Notes: generated from the sequence alone by a model not told the origin. A DNA stretch of 7,357 bases from CALMFT01 sp035333525 (GCA_035333525.1 DAOQQF010000046.1:1-7357), one strand, 5' to 3'; positions 1-7,357 are shown, counted from the stretch's first letter. Program-made: numbers and translations.

Positions 1-3000
1 TTTAGTTTGTCATTCTTTAAATGATTTATAGTTTACTCAAAACATCTTGTAGAGTTTTTTTATAGTTTCTTTATTGCGAACAAAGACTCGTTCATGAAAA
101 TCACTTTGTTTGGTATCTTGGTTCGTGATCGTCATGGCAATAAAAGAGATTGGTTGTTTAGCGACTATTGATTTAGGTACTTCTTGACCATTTTCATCTA
201 TATATGTGCCATTTATATAGATATAAGCTGGAGGCAATGGTAGGTTTTTTTCTTGATATTTTTTTCTAAGAAGGTCTTGAGTGATAAGTCCATAGTCTAA
301 TTTTCCCTCGCCCTCTGGGCTCGTGGGCCAAGTAACCTTTGCACACAACGCACAATCGTCTAAGCCGAACTGATTCAAACAGCGATCGTCAACCTTCAGT
401 AAGACGTACGAATTTGTATTATCACAATAAAACCTTCCAGTTCATCAGGTGAGATAGTTTAAGACACCTAGTAAATCACTTGATATTCATTGAGTTGGTA
501 TCGCATATCATGAGATAGCACTCAGAACTGGTAAGATCATAGTTCTGAAGTATCCATCTGGTTTATGTTCTACTTCTATTGTTACTCATCATTCTGTTCA
601 TAGTCACGTGGCCATATTTTGGAGGTGATCTCCATAGGGAAGTGATCAGATACCTTGAGATGATCTATTTTTGATATCGTTATAGTTCATAGTAGTTACC
701 TTATAGTCGATGTTGTTTCATGGTGTTCGATGAGTAAAATCAGTTGTATCTAGTTTTGGTTTATCGTTGTTTGCAGGATCATTATTTCGTTCTGTTGCTT
801 GGTCGAGTGAGATCATATGCTGAGTAGTTGTAAATGATATTCGTGGTTCTGTTGGTGATCTACGAAAACTAAAAACTGGTATGGTATGACCATTGTATGA
901 AGTTTGATGGATTTTGAAAAGTCATTGGTTGATCAGTTTATTTCATATATCGATGATTTTTTGATTTCTTGGTTGGTCTACTACAAAATTTCATTGAGCA
1001 TCTTTTCGTTTGATACCATCCAAGAAGTTATTTCTGATACCTAATATTCTCTTTCATTGTTCGGTGGTAGTATCGAGGGGATATTCTTTGATTTGATATG
1101 AAAATCATGAGGGAGTATGATCTAATGGAGGCGGTGGAGGTGGCGACTCCTTATATCTTTCATCCTTGAATATATCTTCTACATACCCAGTCAGACCATC
1201 CAGAGATTTAATTACATTCCAAATATCGTGTTCTTTTTTGGTATCATCTTTTTTGGTATTATCGGTAGTATTTTCCTTGATCTTGTATTTCTTTTTCATA
1301 GTGTTGAACACACTATCTATCAATCATTTTCTCTTATCTTCACCGATACTATCAGTTCGTGGTTTAGTCAGATTATCGGGTTGTGTTATTGTTTTAATCC
1401 ATGTACTGATGGTGTTGATACTATCTGTAGCAGCGATTGTACCAAGTTGTTGTTTAATCAATTCCAACTGCTCGATTGTTTCTTTGTGGTAACCGATCTC
1501 GAGTTTTGGTTTATTGGAAGTAGCTTGAGGGTTGGTAGGATCGGTAACATAATCCTGTAACCCTATCTGGTAAGCATTAATCAGGAGGTTATCTGACTGA
1601 TTACGAACCACTCGTGGATTGTTGCTATGATCTGCAAATAAATCGGTCAGGGTTTTTTCTGTCCATCCATGTTTGTGATCGATGATCGTTTTCCCTAGTA
1701 TGAGTGATGATTGTTTGATATCATTATGGTCACTAGTAGGATTATAGTCTATCAACCCATGGATAACAGCTGCCCTGAGCAATAGTGCTGTATCTTCAGG
1801 ATTTGCATGTCATAAACACCGTGAGAGAATTTCTGATTTGACGTATTGGGTGAGAGAATTTTCTGTCGATTGTATTCTAAACCCGCTCAAAATAGTGGTG
1901 AGTTTTTGCATTTCGATGACTTTGTCTTTGAGAAATCATTGCTGGAGAGAACTTACTCATGTCACCAAAGCAGGCATTGGAATAGGTTTTTTGCCTTGGT
2001 AAGATTGATTGACCATATCGATAAACTTACAGAGATTGGGGATAATACCATTGGCTGTATCCTTGATTTCATTGAGAGCAACACCATCAATATAATCATG
2101 TTCATTGAATAACTGACCAACAAGGTAGTCATAGGTTTTCTCAGTATCGAGATATCACAAGGTATCTTGATGGTCAAATAATCTGAGCATCGCAGGATCG
2201 AGTTTATTTCTCTTATGTTTATCACTAGCACCATTCATCGTAGCAATAAGCATAGGTTTACGAGGAATATGGTAAGCAATGGTTCCAGTCCCACTATCAG
2301 GTATTGTCCATTGTCATGGTTTGAGAGTAAACAGTGCCTTGATAGACATAAGCGTCTCGGTAGGAATGAGATCAATCTCATCGATAATAAACGGTACTCA
2401 CTCATGAATTGCTCTAAGCATACCTACAAGTTGTTCAACAATTTCAATATCACCTTCCATACCAAGTTTGACCGCAAGATCTTGAGCATTTGATCTACTA
2501 TGACCAGAGTATAGACGTACAATTTTATTCATTATCTCATTAAATTTTTCAGGGCTATTAATTTTACTAATAGTAGGACCATCAGCAATATATGCTGTTT
2601 TACCAAGACGTTTTTCTACACGCGCTGCGATCTCCTTGGCAATCACCGTCTTACCGGTTCCTGTGGGTCATTCTATCAAACAGTGTTCTCCACGAGTCAG
2701 ATGGTCAATTGCTTTGTTTATTTTGGTCTCCCTCTCTTCAAAGATGATAAACTCATCACGACGAGTGCGATGAGCAATATCTCTACGACGATAGTAGTTG
2801 GTGACCGCACTGGTTTCTTGGAATTGAAGCTTTTTTTGTATAAGTATCTCAATGTTTTTAATCTCTCATCAACAGTATTTGATATACTCTGAATCAGCAG
2901 TAGTCGGTCATCATCATCTCAGCATGATACTGATTCTTCTTTCACTAATCATACTATCGTAATGTTTGATAGCCTGACGAGCATCATCAATCGTACGATA

Positions 3001-3477
3001 CTCTCTCATACCACTGATAAACGATTGTATATCTGCTTGACTACTATGAATGAGTTCAGTAAGTTCATCTACGATACTACTCAGATTATTTTTTGTAGTA
3101 TTACTAATCGCTTGTTCTATTTCCTCTTCTGTAGTAAACGCAATCAATGGATTTTTTCTGTGTTTTTTGGATATCTTCATAGCTCAAGGTCATGAAGTTT
3201 GTCATGTATTATCGGTATGATTTGTTGGTTGGTCTGATCATGGTTCATATTGTTGACCTACTGATATATTATCATTCTCACCCAAAGAAGGTTTTGTTGT
3301 ATTGTTCAATGAATTAGTAAGATATGTGGTCAGAAACTCTTTAGTTAGATCTTTGGTATAACCATTAGACACTTTTTTGGATATCAAAAAATGAAATAAC
3401 TCACGGGTTACAAAGTCGGTATACTGTTTGGGAGATAAACTACCAAAAGCGGAACGCGATCAAGGAGATAAAGACAT
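1..3477 (-). CDS. Very large AAA+ ATPase (MoxR/AAA_5-like), C-terminus beyond the window
   Basis: With UGA read as Gly, one frame is open from the ATG at 3475-3477 to the left edge (at least 1159 codons, about 35 in-frame UGA, no TAA or TAG). Residues 1-100 are a short helical start and a Gly/Ser/Asn/Thr-rich linker, 100-230 look helical, and the AAA+ module covers about 235-520. That module has Walker A GPTGTGKT (270-277), Walker B FIIDEID (363-369), a sensor-1 Asn (N415, in ATMNG) and a probable arginine finger (R432, in DPAMLR). The 'PFIIDEIDLIPTETL' pattern resembles MoxR/AAA_5 proteins, known as ATP-driven remodelling or insertion factors. After it come a helical region, six consecutive prolines (779-784) and a C-terminal extension with four cysteines (C1018, C1033, C1042, C1045), possibly metal-binding. 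No membrane segment or signal peptide is evident. ATP hydrolysis is well supported; partner and pathway are unknown. Under the standard code this gene would be called as many fragments. Confidence 0.92.
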
Positions 3478-3483
3478 ACTAAC

Positions 3484-3512
3484 AGTATACCTATAACTAT
3501 TCAAAAAAGCAA
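3484..3512 (-). promoter_or_regulatory. Promoter of the AAA+ gene, probably giving a leaderless mRNA
   Basis: Read on the minus strand, TTGCTT (3507-3512) is followed after 17 bases by TATACT (3484-3489). Six bases separate the -10 box from the ATG at 3477, so transcription should begin at or beside the start codon. No Shine-Dalgarno sequence stands at normal spacing, which fits a leaderless message. The -35 box lies inside a 14-base motif shared with the promoter near 5825. The call rests on sequence and spacing only. Confidence 0.55.
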
Positions 3513-3517
3513 ATTTT
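3504..3517 (-). repeat. 14-base promoter motif, copy 1 (AAAATTTGCTTTTT on the minus strand)
   Basis: This stretch is identical to 5820-5833 on the plus strand. In both places exactly 14 bases separate the motif from a TATA(C/G)T -10 box. It contains the -35 hexamer TTGCTT with A/T-rich flanks, so it may be an UP-element plus -35 box or a regulator site. Confidence 0.6.
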
Positions 3518-3533
3518 CGTGTTGATTTTCTTC

Positions 3534-3561
3534 TTGATTTTCAAGTTCACCTTACTATCAT
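3534..3561 (+). promoter_or_regulatory. Promoter of rel, probably leaderless
   Basis: TTGATT (3534-3539) and TATCAT (3556-3561) are separated by 16 bases. The -10 box ends six bases before the rel ATG at 3568, the same geometry as the divergent AAA+ gene. AGGAG at 3562-3566 looks like a ribosome binding site but is only one base from the ATG, too close for normal Shine-Dalgarno use, and it would lie at or before the predicted transcript start. The -35 boxes of the two divergent promoters are about 21 bases apart, back to back. Confidence 0.5.
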
Positions 3562-3567
3562 AGGAGT

Positions 3568-5763
3568 ATGAACATCCAGATACTCAAACAGTTTTTTGAC
3601 TATCAACCCATCCTTGATGAGGATCCACAGTTTCTTGTAGATCAAATCAAAGAACAAGCATCACACTACCTCAGTTCATCTCAACTATGAGAGATACAAA
3701 GAGCGTATGAATACGCTCATCAAGCCCACCAATGACAAATGAGACAGTCATGAGAGCATTATATCTCTCATATTGTCCAAGCAACCAAATTCCTCATGCT
3801 CATCAATCCTGACTTGTACACCATACAGTGATGTTTACTTCATGATGTTATCGAAGATTGTGAGATCACACCACAAGATATTGAAAAAGAATTTGGTTCA
3901 ATAGTTAGAACCTTGTGCGAAGGTGTAACCAAGGTCTCCAAGATCAAATATCGTGGTGAAGAAAGACAAGTTGAAACAATCAAAAAGACTTTTTTTGCGA
4001 TGTCTCAAGATTTAAGAGTTATTTTTATCAAACTTGCTGACAGAATACATAATATTCAAACACTCTGATTCCATTCTAAACCTGACAAACAACAAAGAAT
4101 TATTAATGAAACACTAGAAATTTATGTCCCTATTGCAGAGAGATTAGGACTCTATCAGTTTCAGTATCTTTTGGAAAATGGATGCTTTTATGTGCAACAT
4201 CCCAAAGAATGTAATCAGATTATCAGTTATTTGGATAAATTAATCTTCAAAACAAGTGCCTCCAAAGGGATAGACATTCTTCAAGATATTCTTATTAAAC
4301 ATTGAATTAGTAACACGTTAATCAAATGAAGACTTAAATCACCTTGGAGTATCTATCGTAAACTCATTCAAAAAGTTTGATCATTGGACATTAAACAAAT
4401 CAATGATATTTTAGCATTTAGAATTATTACTGATACCATCCCAAACTGCTACCTTATTATGGGGATTATTCATAACACTTACACACCACTCGTACACAAA
4501 ATCAAAGACTATATTGTGGTGCCAAAATCAAATGGTTATCAGTCTATTCATAGTATTATTTTGGGGATGTTTTCCTTTCCTGTAGAGATTCAAATTAGAA
4601 CACAAGACATGGATAGATATGCTGAGTATTGAGTAGCAGCACACTTTGCATACAAGGAGCATAGATCCAACAATAAAAAAAAGATTACTATAGACAATAA
4701 ACAATCTGAACGAGTCTATAAACTCCAAGAGATTGTCAAATCATATCAAGATGATAATGAATGATTTCAACACGAAATGAAGGTTGAACTCCTTCATCAA
4801 TCAATTTTTGTTTACACACCAAAAGGAGAAATCATTGAACTCAAAGAGTGATCTACGGTATTAGATTTTGCATTCAAAATACACTCTGAACTATGACTCA
4901 AATTCAAACACGCACTCGTAAACTGAGCTATCGTTCCTATCGATTTTCATCCCAAAACAGGAGATGTAATTAGTATCTCCACACGGAACAATAAATATTC
5001 AGTCAATCAATCATGGCTCAATATCGTAAAAAGTTCACATGCAAGAAATCAAATCTATAAACATATTAAATTACATCACAAAGATGAGATCATTCAAACA
5101 AGTCTCAATCAACTCAAACATAAACTTATTGAACAAAAGCTTCCTGAATTCAAGAGCACCTCTTGTTTGATACGACGCCAATTCAAAGACAATCAGGATG
5201 TGCTTGATTCTAAACTCATAGAACTCTATGAAAAATGATGATACCAATCACGAATCAATGAGTTTTATAAACATACTACAAAAAAACAAACGATAGACAG
5301 AACACCAACTCCGACACCTCATCAATCAATTGTTATTGATGGACAATTTTTGTTTGATTATATATTGTGTCCAGAGTGTATAGAGTTTAACTCACCACTT
5401 ATAGCCAAATCTGACCATCATGGTATCAAAATTCATCATATCTGATGCAAAGCTCTCCATACCATGAAGATTAGCAAACTATTATCTGCTCACTATCAAT
5501 GAGAAAATGAACCCATCTATCGTGTCAATCTCAAACTCAAAATAGCAAACAAAATATGAAATCTCAATAAAGTCTTGCGTCTTCTCCAAGAGTTTAATCT
5601 CAACATACAGTCTATCGCTTTTGTGGATACCAACCAAGAGTACAGTATTTGAGACATTGTTATTGAACTTCATAATCCAAATAAATTAACCTATATTATC
5701 GAAAAAATCACCAATCATTTTTCTCACGATGTGAATATTCTAGAACAGCGTTTTAGTGAATAG
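3568..5763 (+). CDS. relA: Bifunctional (p)ppGpp synthetase/hydrolase (Rel, RelA/SpoT family)
   Basis: This 731-residue cytosolic enzyme makes and degrades the alarmone (p)ppGpp in the stringent response; its length is normal for long Rel proteins. The HD hydrolase (about 45-190) keeps H68, H92-D93, E96-D97 and D158, the residues E. coli RelA has lost, so hydrolysis should be active. The synthetase (about 250-370) has GRxK (G254-K257), SIYRK, D280, YQSIH (324-328), EIQIRT (340-345) and AEYGVAAH. The RxKD motif of bifunctional enzymes reads KIKD (311-314), closer to Rel/SpoT than to the ExDD of RelA. TGS (about 412-475) has FVYTPKGE and VNG, the zinc-finger region has C601, C604 and C627 (GIKIHHIGC), and ACT covers about 655-731. 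About 19 glycines are UGA, including G62, G254, G355 and G453. The stop is TAG. ATG 3568 is the only sensible start, and it sits right behind the predicted promoter. Confidence 0.97.
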
Positions 5764-5819
5764 CACAATATGCCTATCAAAGAACATAGGAAAGAAATAC
5801 ACCAAAAAAAACTCATTCA

Positions 5820-5833
5820 AAAATTTGCTTTTT
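5820..5833 (+). repeat. 14-base promoter motif, copy 2 (AAAATTTGCTTTTT)
   Basis: This is an exact copy of the motif at 3504-3517 on the other strand, again 14 bases before a -10-like hexamer. The two copies flank rel and point outward from it, each toward its own gene. Confidence 0.6.
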
Positions 5834-5853
5834 GGAAGGGTTTGGAGTATAGT
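5825..5853 (+). promoter_or_regulatory. Promoter of the membrane-anchored protein gene
   Basis: TTGCTT (5825-5830), a 17-base spacer and TATAGT (5848-5853) repeat the layout of the AAA+ promoter, including the 14-base motif around the -35 box. Transcription should start near 5860. That lies after the ATG at 5856 and before the in-frame ATG at 5886, so this promoter bears on the start choice of the gene. Read-through from rel is also possible, because no terminator is visible between 5763 and here. Confidence 0.5.
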
Positions 5854-5855
5854 CT

Positions 5856-6386
5856 ATGAGTTTTATTTTTTTTATCTTCAAACTCATGAGATATTATGCT
5901 CGCAAATCATGGTATTACCATATTATTTCACCATCAAGATCTACTATCATAGGAATAATCGCAGGAATAGTATTGGGTGCCTCAGTATTTTTGGTAGCAA
6001 ATCCTAGCATAAGATCTGATTTATTAGCTGATGTTGCTCCAAGTCAGGCTATCGTATGATATGCAGGAGAAATTGTCTATCGTATATGATCTAAACATAT
6101 GACTGTTTTTTCTAATACAACGTTGGAATGAGTTGAATCAGTGAGCTTCACGATAGCACATAATCCCGAAAAGGAAGTTCTTATATCAAAGCCTAGTAAT
6201 GCCAATATTGAGAAGTTATGACCCACCATGACTACCTATACAATCAAGGTCTCTACCCTCAAACCATGACAATCCATTGCTGTCTTTTCACATAATGGGA
6301 ACCAAAATGATCTATCACTTGCAGATGTAGAAGTGCTCTCTGATGATATGAAAACTATCAATCCATCGGTTTCTCTCATGGACTAA
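5856..6386 (+). CDS. Membrane-anchored protein of unknown function, probable extracytoplasmic beta domain
   Basis: The frame gives 176 residues ending in TAA and contains five UGA glycines (68, 78, 92, 122, 138). A basic stretch (RYYARKSW, then H and R) precedes one strong hydrophobic segment at about 29-48, followed by Ala-Asn-Pro. This is a typical uncleaved signal anchor with the C-terminal 125 residues outside the membrane. That part alternates short beta-like strands (VESVSFTIAHNP, TYTIKVSTL) with Gly/Asn/Pro turns and has no cysteine, loosely like cohesin-type surface domains; I do not recognise the family. Two starts compete. ATG 5856 has GGAG eight bases upstream, while ATG 5886 gives a cleaner anchor and fits the predicted transcript start near 5860. 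The longer form is given here. It follows rel by 92 bases and may be partly co-transcribed with it. Confidence 0.82.
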
Positions 6387-6393
6387 CTATATA

Positions 6394-6467
6394 ATACCGA
6401 TTGTATAACAAACGCGAACTACCCATGTTCTTGATTCCCAATAGTTCGCTAGTTATATCATCGGTAT
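6394..6467. terminator. Long imperfect hairpin between convergent genes, probable bidirectional terminator
   Basis: The outer arms ATACCGAT (6394-6401) and ATCGGTAT (6460-6467) are perfect complements, as are the inner arms GCGAACTA (6414-6421) and TAGTTCGC (6442-6449). Between them TATAAC (6404-6409) can pair with GTTATA (6452-6457), leaving small bulges and a 20-base loop. It begins eight bases after the stop of the membrane protein gene and ends 29 bases before the stop of the opposing frame, the right place for a shared terminator. Neither side has a clear U-run, so it may instead be a 3'-end stabiliser or a remnant of a mobile element. Confidence 0.55.
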
Positions 6468-6496
6468 GTACCAAAATAATAGTTCTCTTTTGATAC

Positions 6497-7069
6497 TTAA
6501 TTGGTATAATATAACTGTTTCTTTATAACACGATCTGCTGATAATAAATCAGCAGGTTTTACTATTAATCAGTAAATGAGTTTACCATACAACGATGAAA
6601 TAGTAAGTCATAGTATATAATTAGGAGTATCACTATTCAGATCAAGGACCGATCATACATCATAAATAATCACCCAAATACCTTTTGTTCGGACATGATA
6701 TCCCAATAATGTATCACTAAACGATAAAGCAATACGTCACCACCATCATTGTGAATACCTAGGAATAGGGGTTTTGGAAATAAGGCCCTTTTCGCGATAA
6801 CAATCAATAATTTTTGGCACTCATAATCACAAAAAATGAATATACTCATAACTCATCTGTGTTAACTCCCTACCGATTTGATAACGGTAATCTGGTAGTG
6901 TTAACTTGAAACACAGGACATCAGCCAATAACATACATTGTTTCAACAATAAACCAATTAGTACTCTTTGTTCATGGGTTGTTTCTGGTATACACAAAAA
7001 AATCATCTCTGGTAGAGACGAATGAGTAACTGTCGTTACTATATCTGGATAATCAGAAGATGAATTCAT
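6497..7069 (-). CDS. Hypothetical protein of about 190 residues, start uncertain
   Basis: With UGA as Gly this frame is open from just left of the TAG at 7127-7129 down to TAA at 6497-6499, about 209 codons, which is very unlikely by chance at this base composition. ATG 7067-7069 gives 190 residues; TTG 7121-7123 is an alternative that adds 18. Neither start has a Shine-Dalgarno sequence. TATTTT lies six bases before the ATG, echoing the leaderless layout of rel and the AAA+ gene, but no -35 box is visible. Seven glycines are UGA. The N-terminal half looks helical and Leu-rich; the middle has a conspicuous YSQGWWGR; the end is basic. Lysine is scarcer than in the other proteins and cysteine more common. 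I recognise no family. Two other minus-strand frames are open over 70-90 codons inside this region, so a frameshifted or decayed gene cannot be excluded. Confidence 0.5.
6502..6510 (+). promoter_or_regulatory. Candidate extended -10 promoter element
   Basis: TGG directly before a perfect TATAAT (6505-6510) matches the extended -10 pattern (TGn-TATAAT). No good -35 box stands 16-18 bases upstream. A transcript from here would start near 6517 and meet the hairpin at 6535-6555 almost at once. The sequence is A/T-rich, so chance is a real alternative. Confidence 0.25.
6535..6555 (+). terminator. Perfect 8-bp hairpin followed by GTTTT, terminator-like on the plus strand
   Basis: CTGCTGAT (6535-6542) and ATCAGCAG (6548-6555) form a perfect stem around a five-base loop, followed by GTTTTACTATT. 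This could be a second, intrinsic terminator for plus-strand transcripts that pass the hairpin at 6394-6467. It lies inside the 3' end of the minus-strand frame ending at 6497, where it encodes part of ADLLSAD, so it may be coincidental. On the minus strand no T-run follows it. Confidence 0.4.
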
Positions 7070-7126
7070 GGATAGAAAATAGGTTAAATATTTACCACAA
7101 CATACCAATAGGTAAGATGCCAATAG

Positions 7127-7357
7127 CTAGAGAAGAGCAGGATGAGCATTACTCGCAATGCCATGATTGAGGAAGGACTCACCAGAGCTGCTCCAAAGAC
7201 AAACAGGCAAACCGTCTACACTCACGGGCAACCAAAGAAACAGATCATCACCAGCTCACCAGTGATTACCATCAGCACCCTGAATACCCGGGAATACTCA
7301 TTCCATATTACAGTCTTGTTGGTATTGTTTTATCAGTGTTCTCAGTGTCATTCTATC
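7127..7357 (-). CDS. C-terminal part of a Gly/Trp-rich protein, N-terminus beyond the right edge
   Basis: The frame enters from the right edge and runs 76 codons to TAG at 7127-7129, with two UGA glycines (in MEGVF and HWGAG). The start of the gene is outside the window. The visible part opens with a polar Lys/Gln-rich helix, then alternates Gly/Asp turns with short hydrophobic strands (DLFLWLPVSV, LPVCLW) and ends in NAHPALL. This looks like the C-terminal beta-rich domain of a folded protein; I recognise no family. The DNA here is richer in G+C (about 49% over 7140-7300 by hand count) than the rest of the window. A plus-strand frame from 7060 to the edge is also open, but its His/Gln-heavy translation is less protein-like. 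Confidence 0.55.

Noticed and set aside
1166..1560. Plus-strand frames inside the AAA+ gene
   Set aside because: They are shadows of the long minus-strand frame, which carries clear ATPase motifs and runs without a TAA or TAG.
3568..5763. Rel as a pseudogene full of nonsense codons
   Set aside because: Every internal stop is TGA, many at conserved glycines, with no TAA, TAG or frameshift over 731 codons. Recoding explains this better than decay.
6576..6620. Short plus-strand ORF of 14 codons after the hairpin at 6535-6555
   Set aside because: It is too short, has no recognisable ribosome binding site and lies antisense to a longer frame.
6590..6862. Alternative minus-strand frame of roughly 90 codons within the 6497-7069 gene
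   Set aside because: It is open for only part of the region and shorter than the frame chosen. It is mentioned in the gene entry as a reason for caution.
7060..7357. Plus-strand frame from ATG 7060, open to the right edge under table 25 (about 99 codons)
   Set aside because: It is antisense to the minus-strand frames, its translation is unusually rich in His, Gln and Ser, and no promoter or ribosome binding site precedes it. The minus-strand reading is more protein-like.
6497..7357. Diversity-generating retroelement: right-edge protein as variable protein, next gene as an Avd-like helper
   Set aside because: The gene order and a vague Avd-like pattern (Pro...Arg...Gly, then GWW) suggested it, but there is no reverse transcriptase and no template repeat in the window, and the helper carries about 75 extra C-terminal residues.

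Overview
The window comes from a bacterium that reads UGA as glycine (translation table 25). In three genes, frames that the standard code would shred become long, coherent proteins once UGA is read as Gly. Many of those UGA codons fall on glycines that are conserved in the families, for example the first Gly of a Walker A loop and the Gly of Rel's AEYG, GRxK and VNG motifs. The stops I use are only TAA and TAG. This code is known from the candidate phyla radiation lineages Gracilibacteria (BD1-5) and Absconditabacteria (SR1). The window should belong to one of them; I cannot tell which.

Layout. (1) 1-3477, minus strand: one very large gene, open at the left edge, with at least 1159 codons. 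It encodes an AAA+ ATPase of the MoxR/AAA_5 type with a long C-terminal extension of unknown function. (2) 3478-3567: a 90-bp divergent promoter region. Each -10 box lies six bases before an ATG, so both transcripts look leaderless. (3) 3568-5763, plus: a full-length Rel (RelA/SpoT homologue) with HD hydrolase, synthetase, TGS, zinc-finger and ACT regions. All the main catalytic motifs are present, so it should both make and degrade (p)ppGpp. (4) 5764-5855: a spacer holding a promoter module (14 identical bases, same spacing to its -10 box) shared with the AAA+ gene. (5) 5856-6386, plus: a 176-residue protein with one N-terminal membrane anchor and a probable extracytoplasmic beta-rich domain. 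(6) 6387-6496: a convergent gap filled by a 74-base imperfect hairpin, probably a bidirectional terminator.

(7) 6497-7357, minus: one reading frame is open across the whole stretch except for a single TAG at 7127-7129. The right part (7130-7357) is the C-terminal end of a Gly/Trp-rich protein that enters from the right edge. The left part (6497 to about 7069) is an unrecognised protein of about 190 residues. These two are the least certain calls, because other minus-strand frames are partly open here and no start has a clear ribosome binding site.

As a group, rel is the only gene with a certain role (stringent response). The AAA+ gene and the membrane protein flank it and share a promoter motif, so co-regulation is plausible but unproven. 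I saw no tRNA, rRNA, CRISPR array, insertion sequence or origin.
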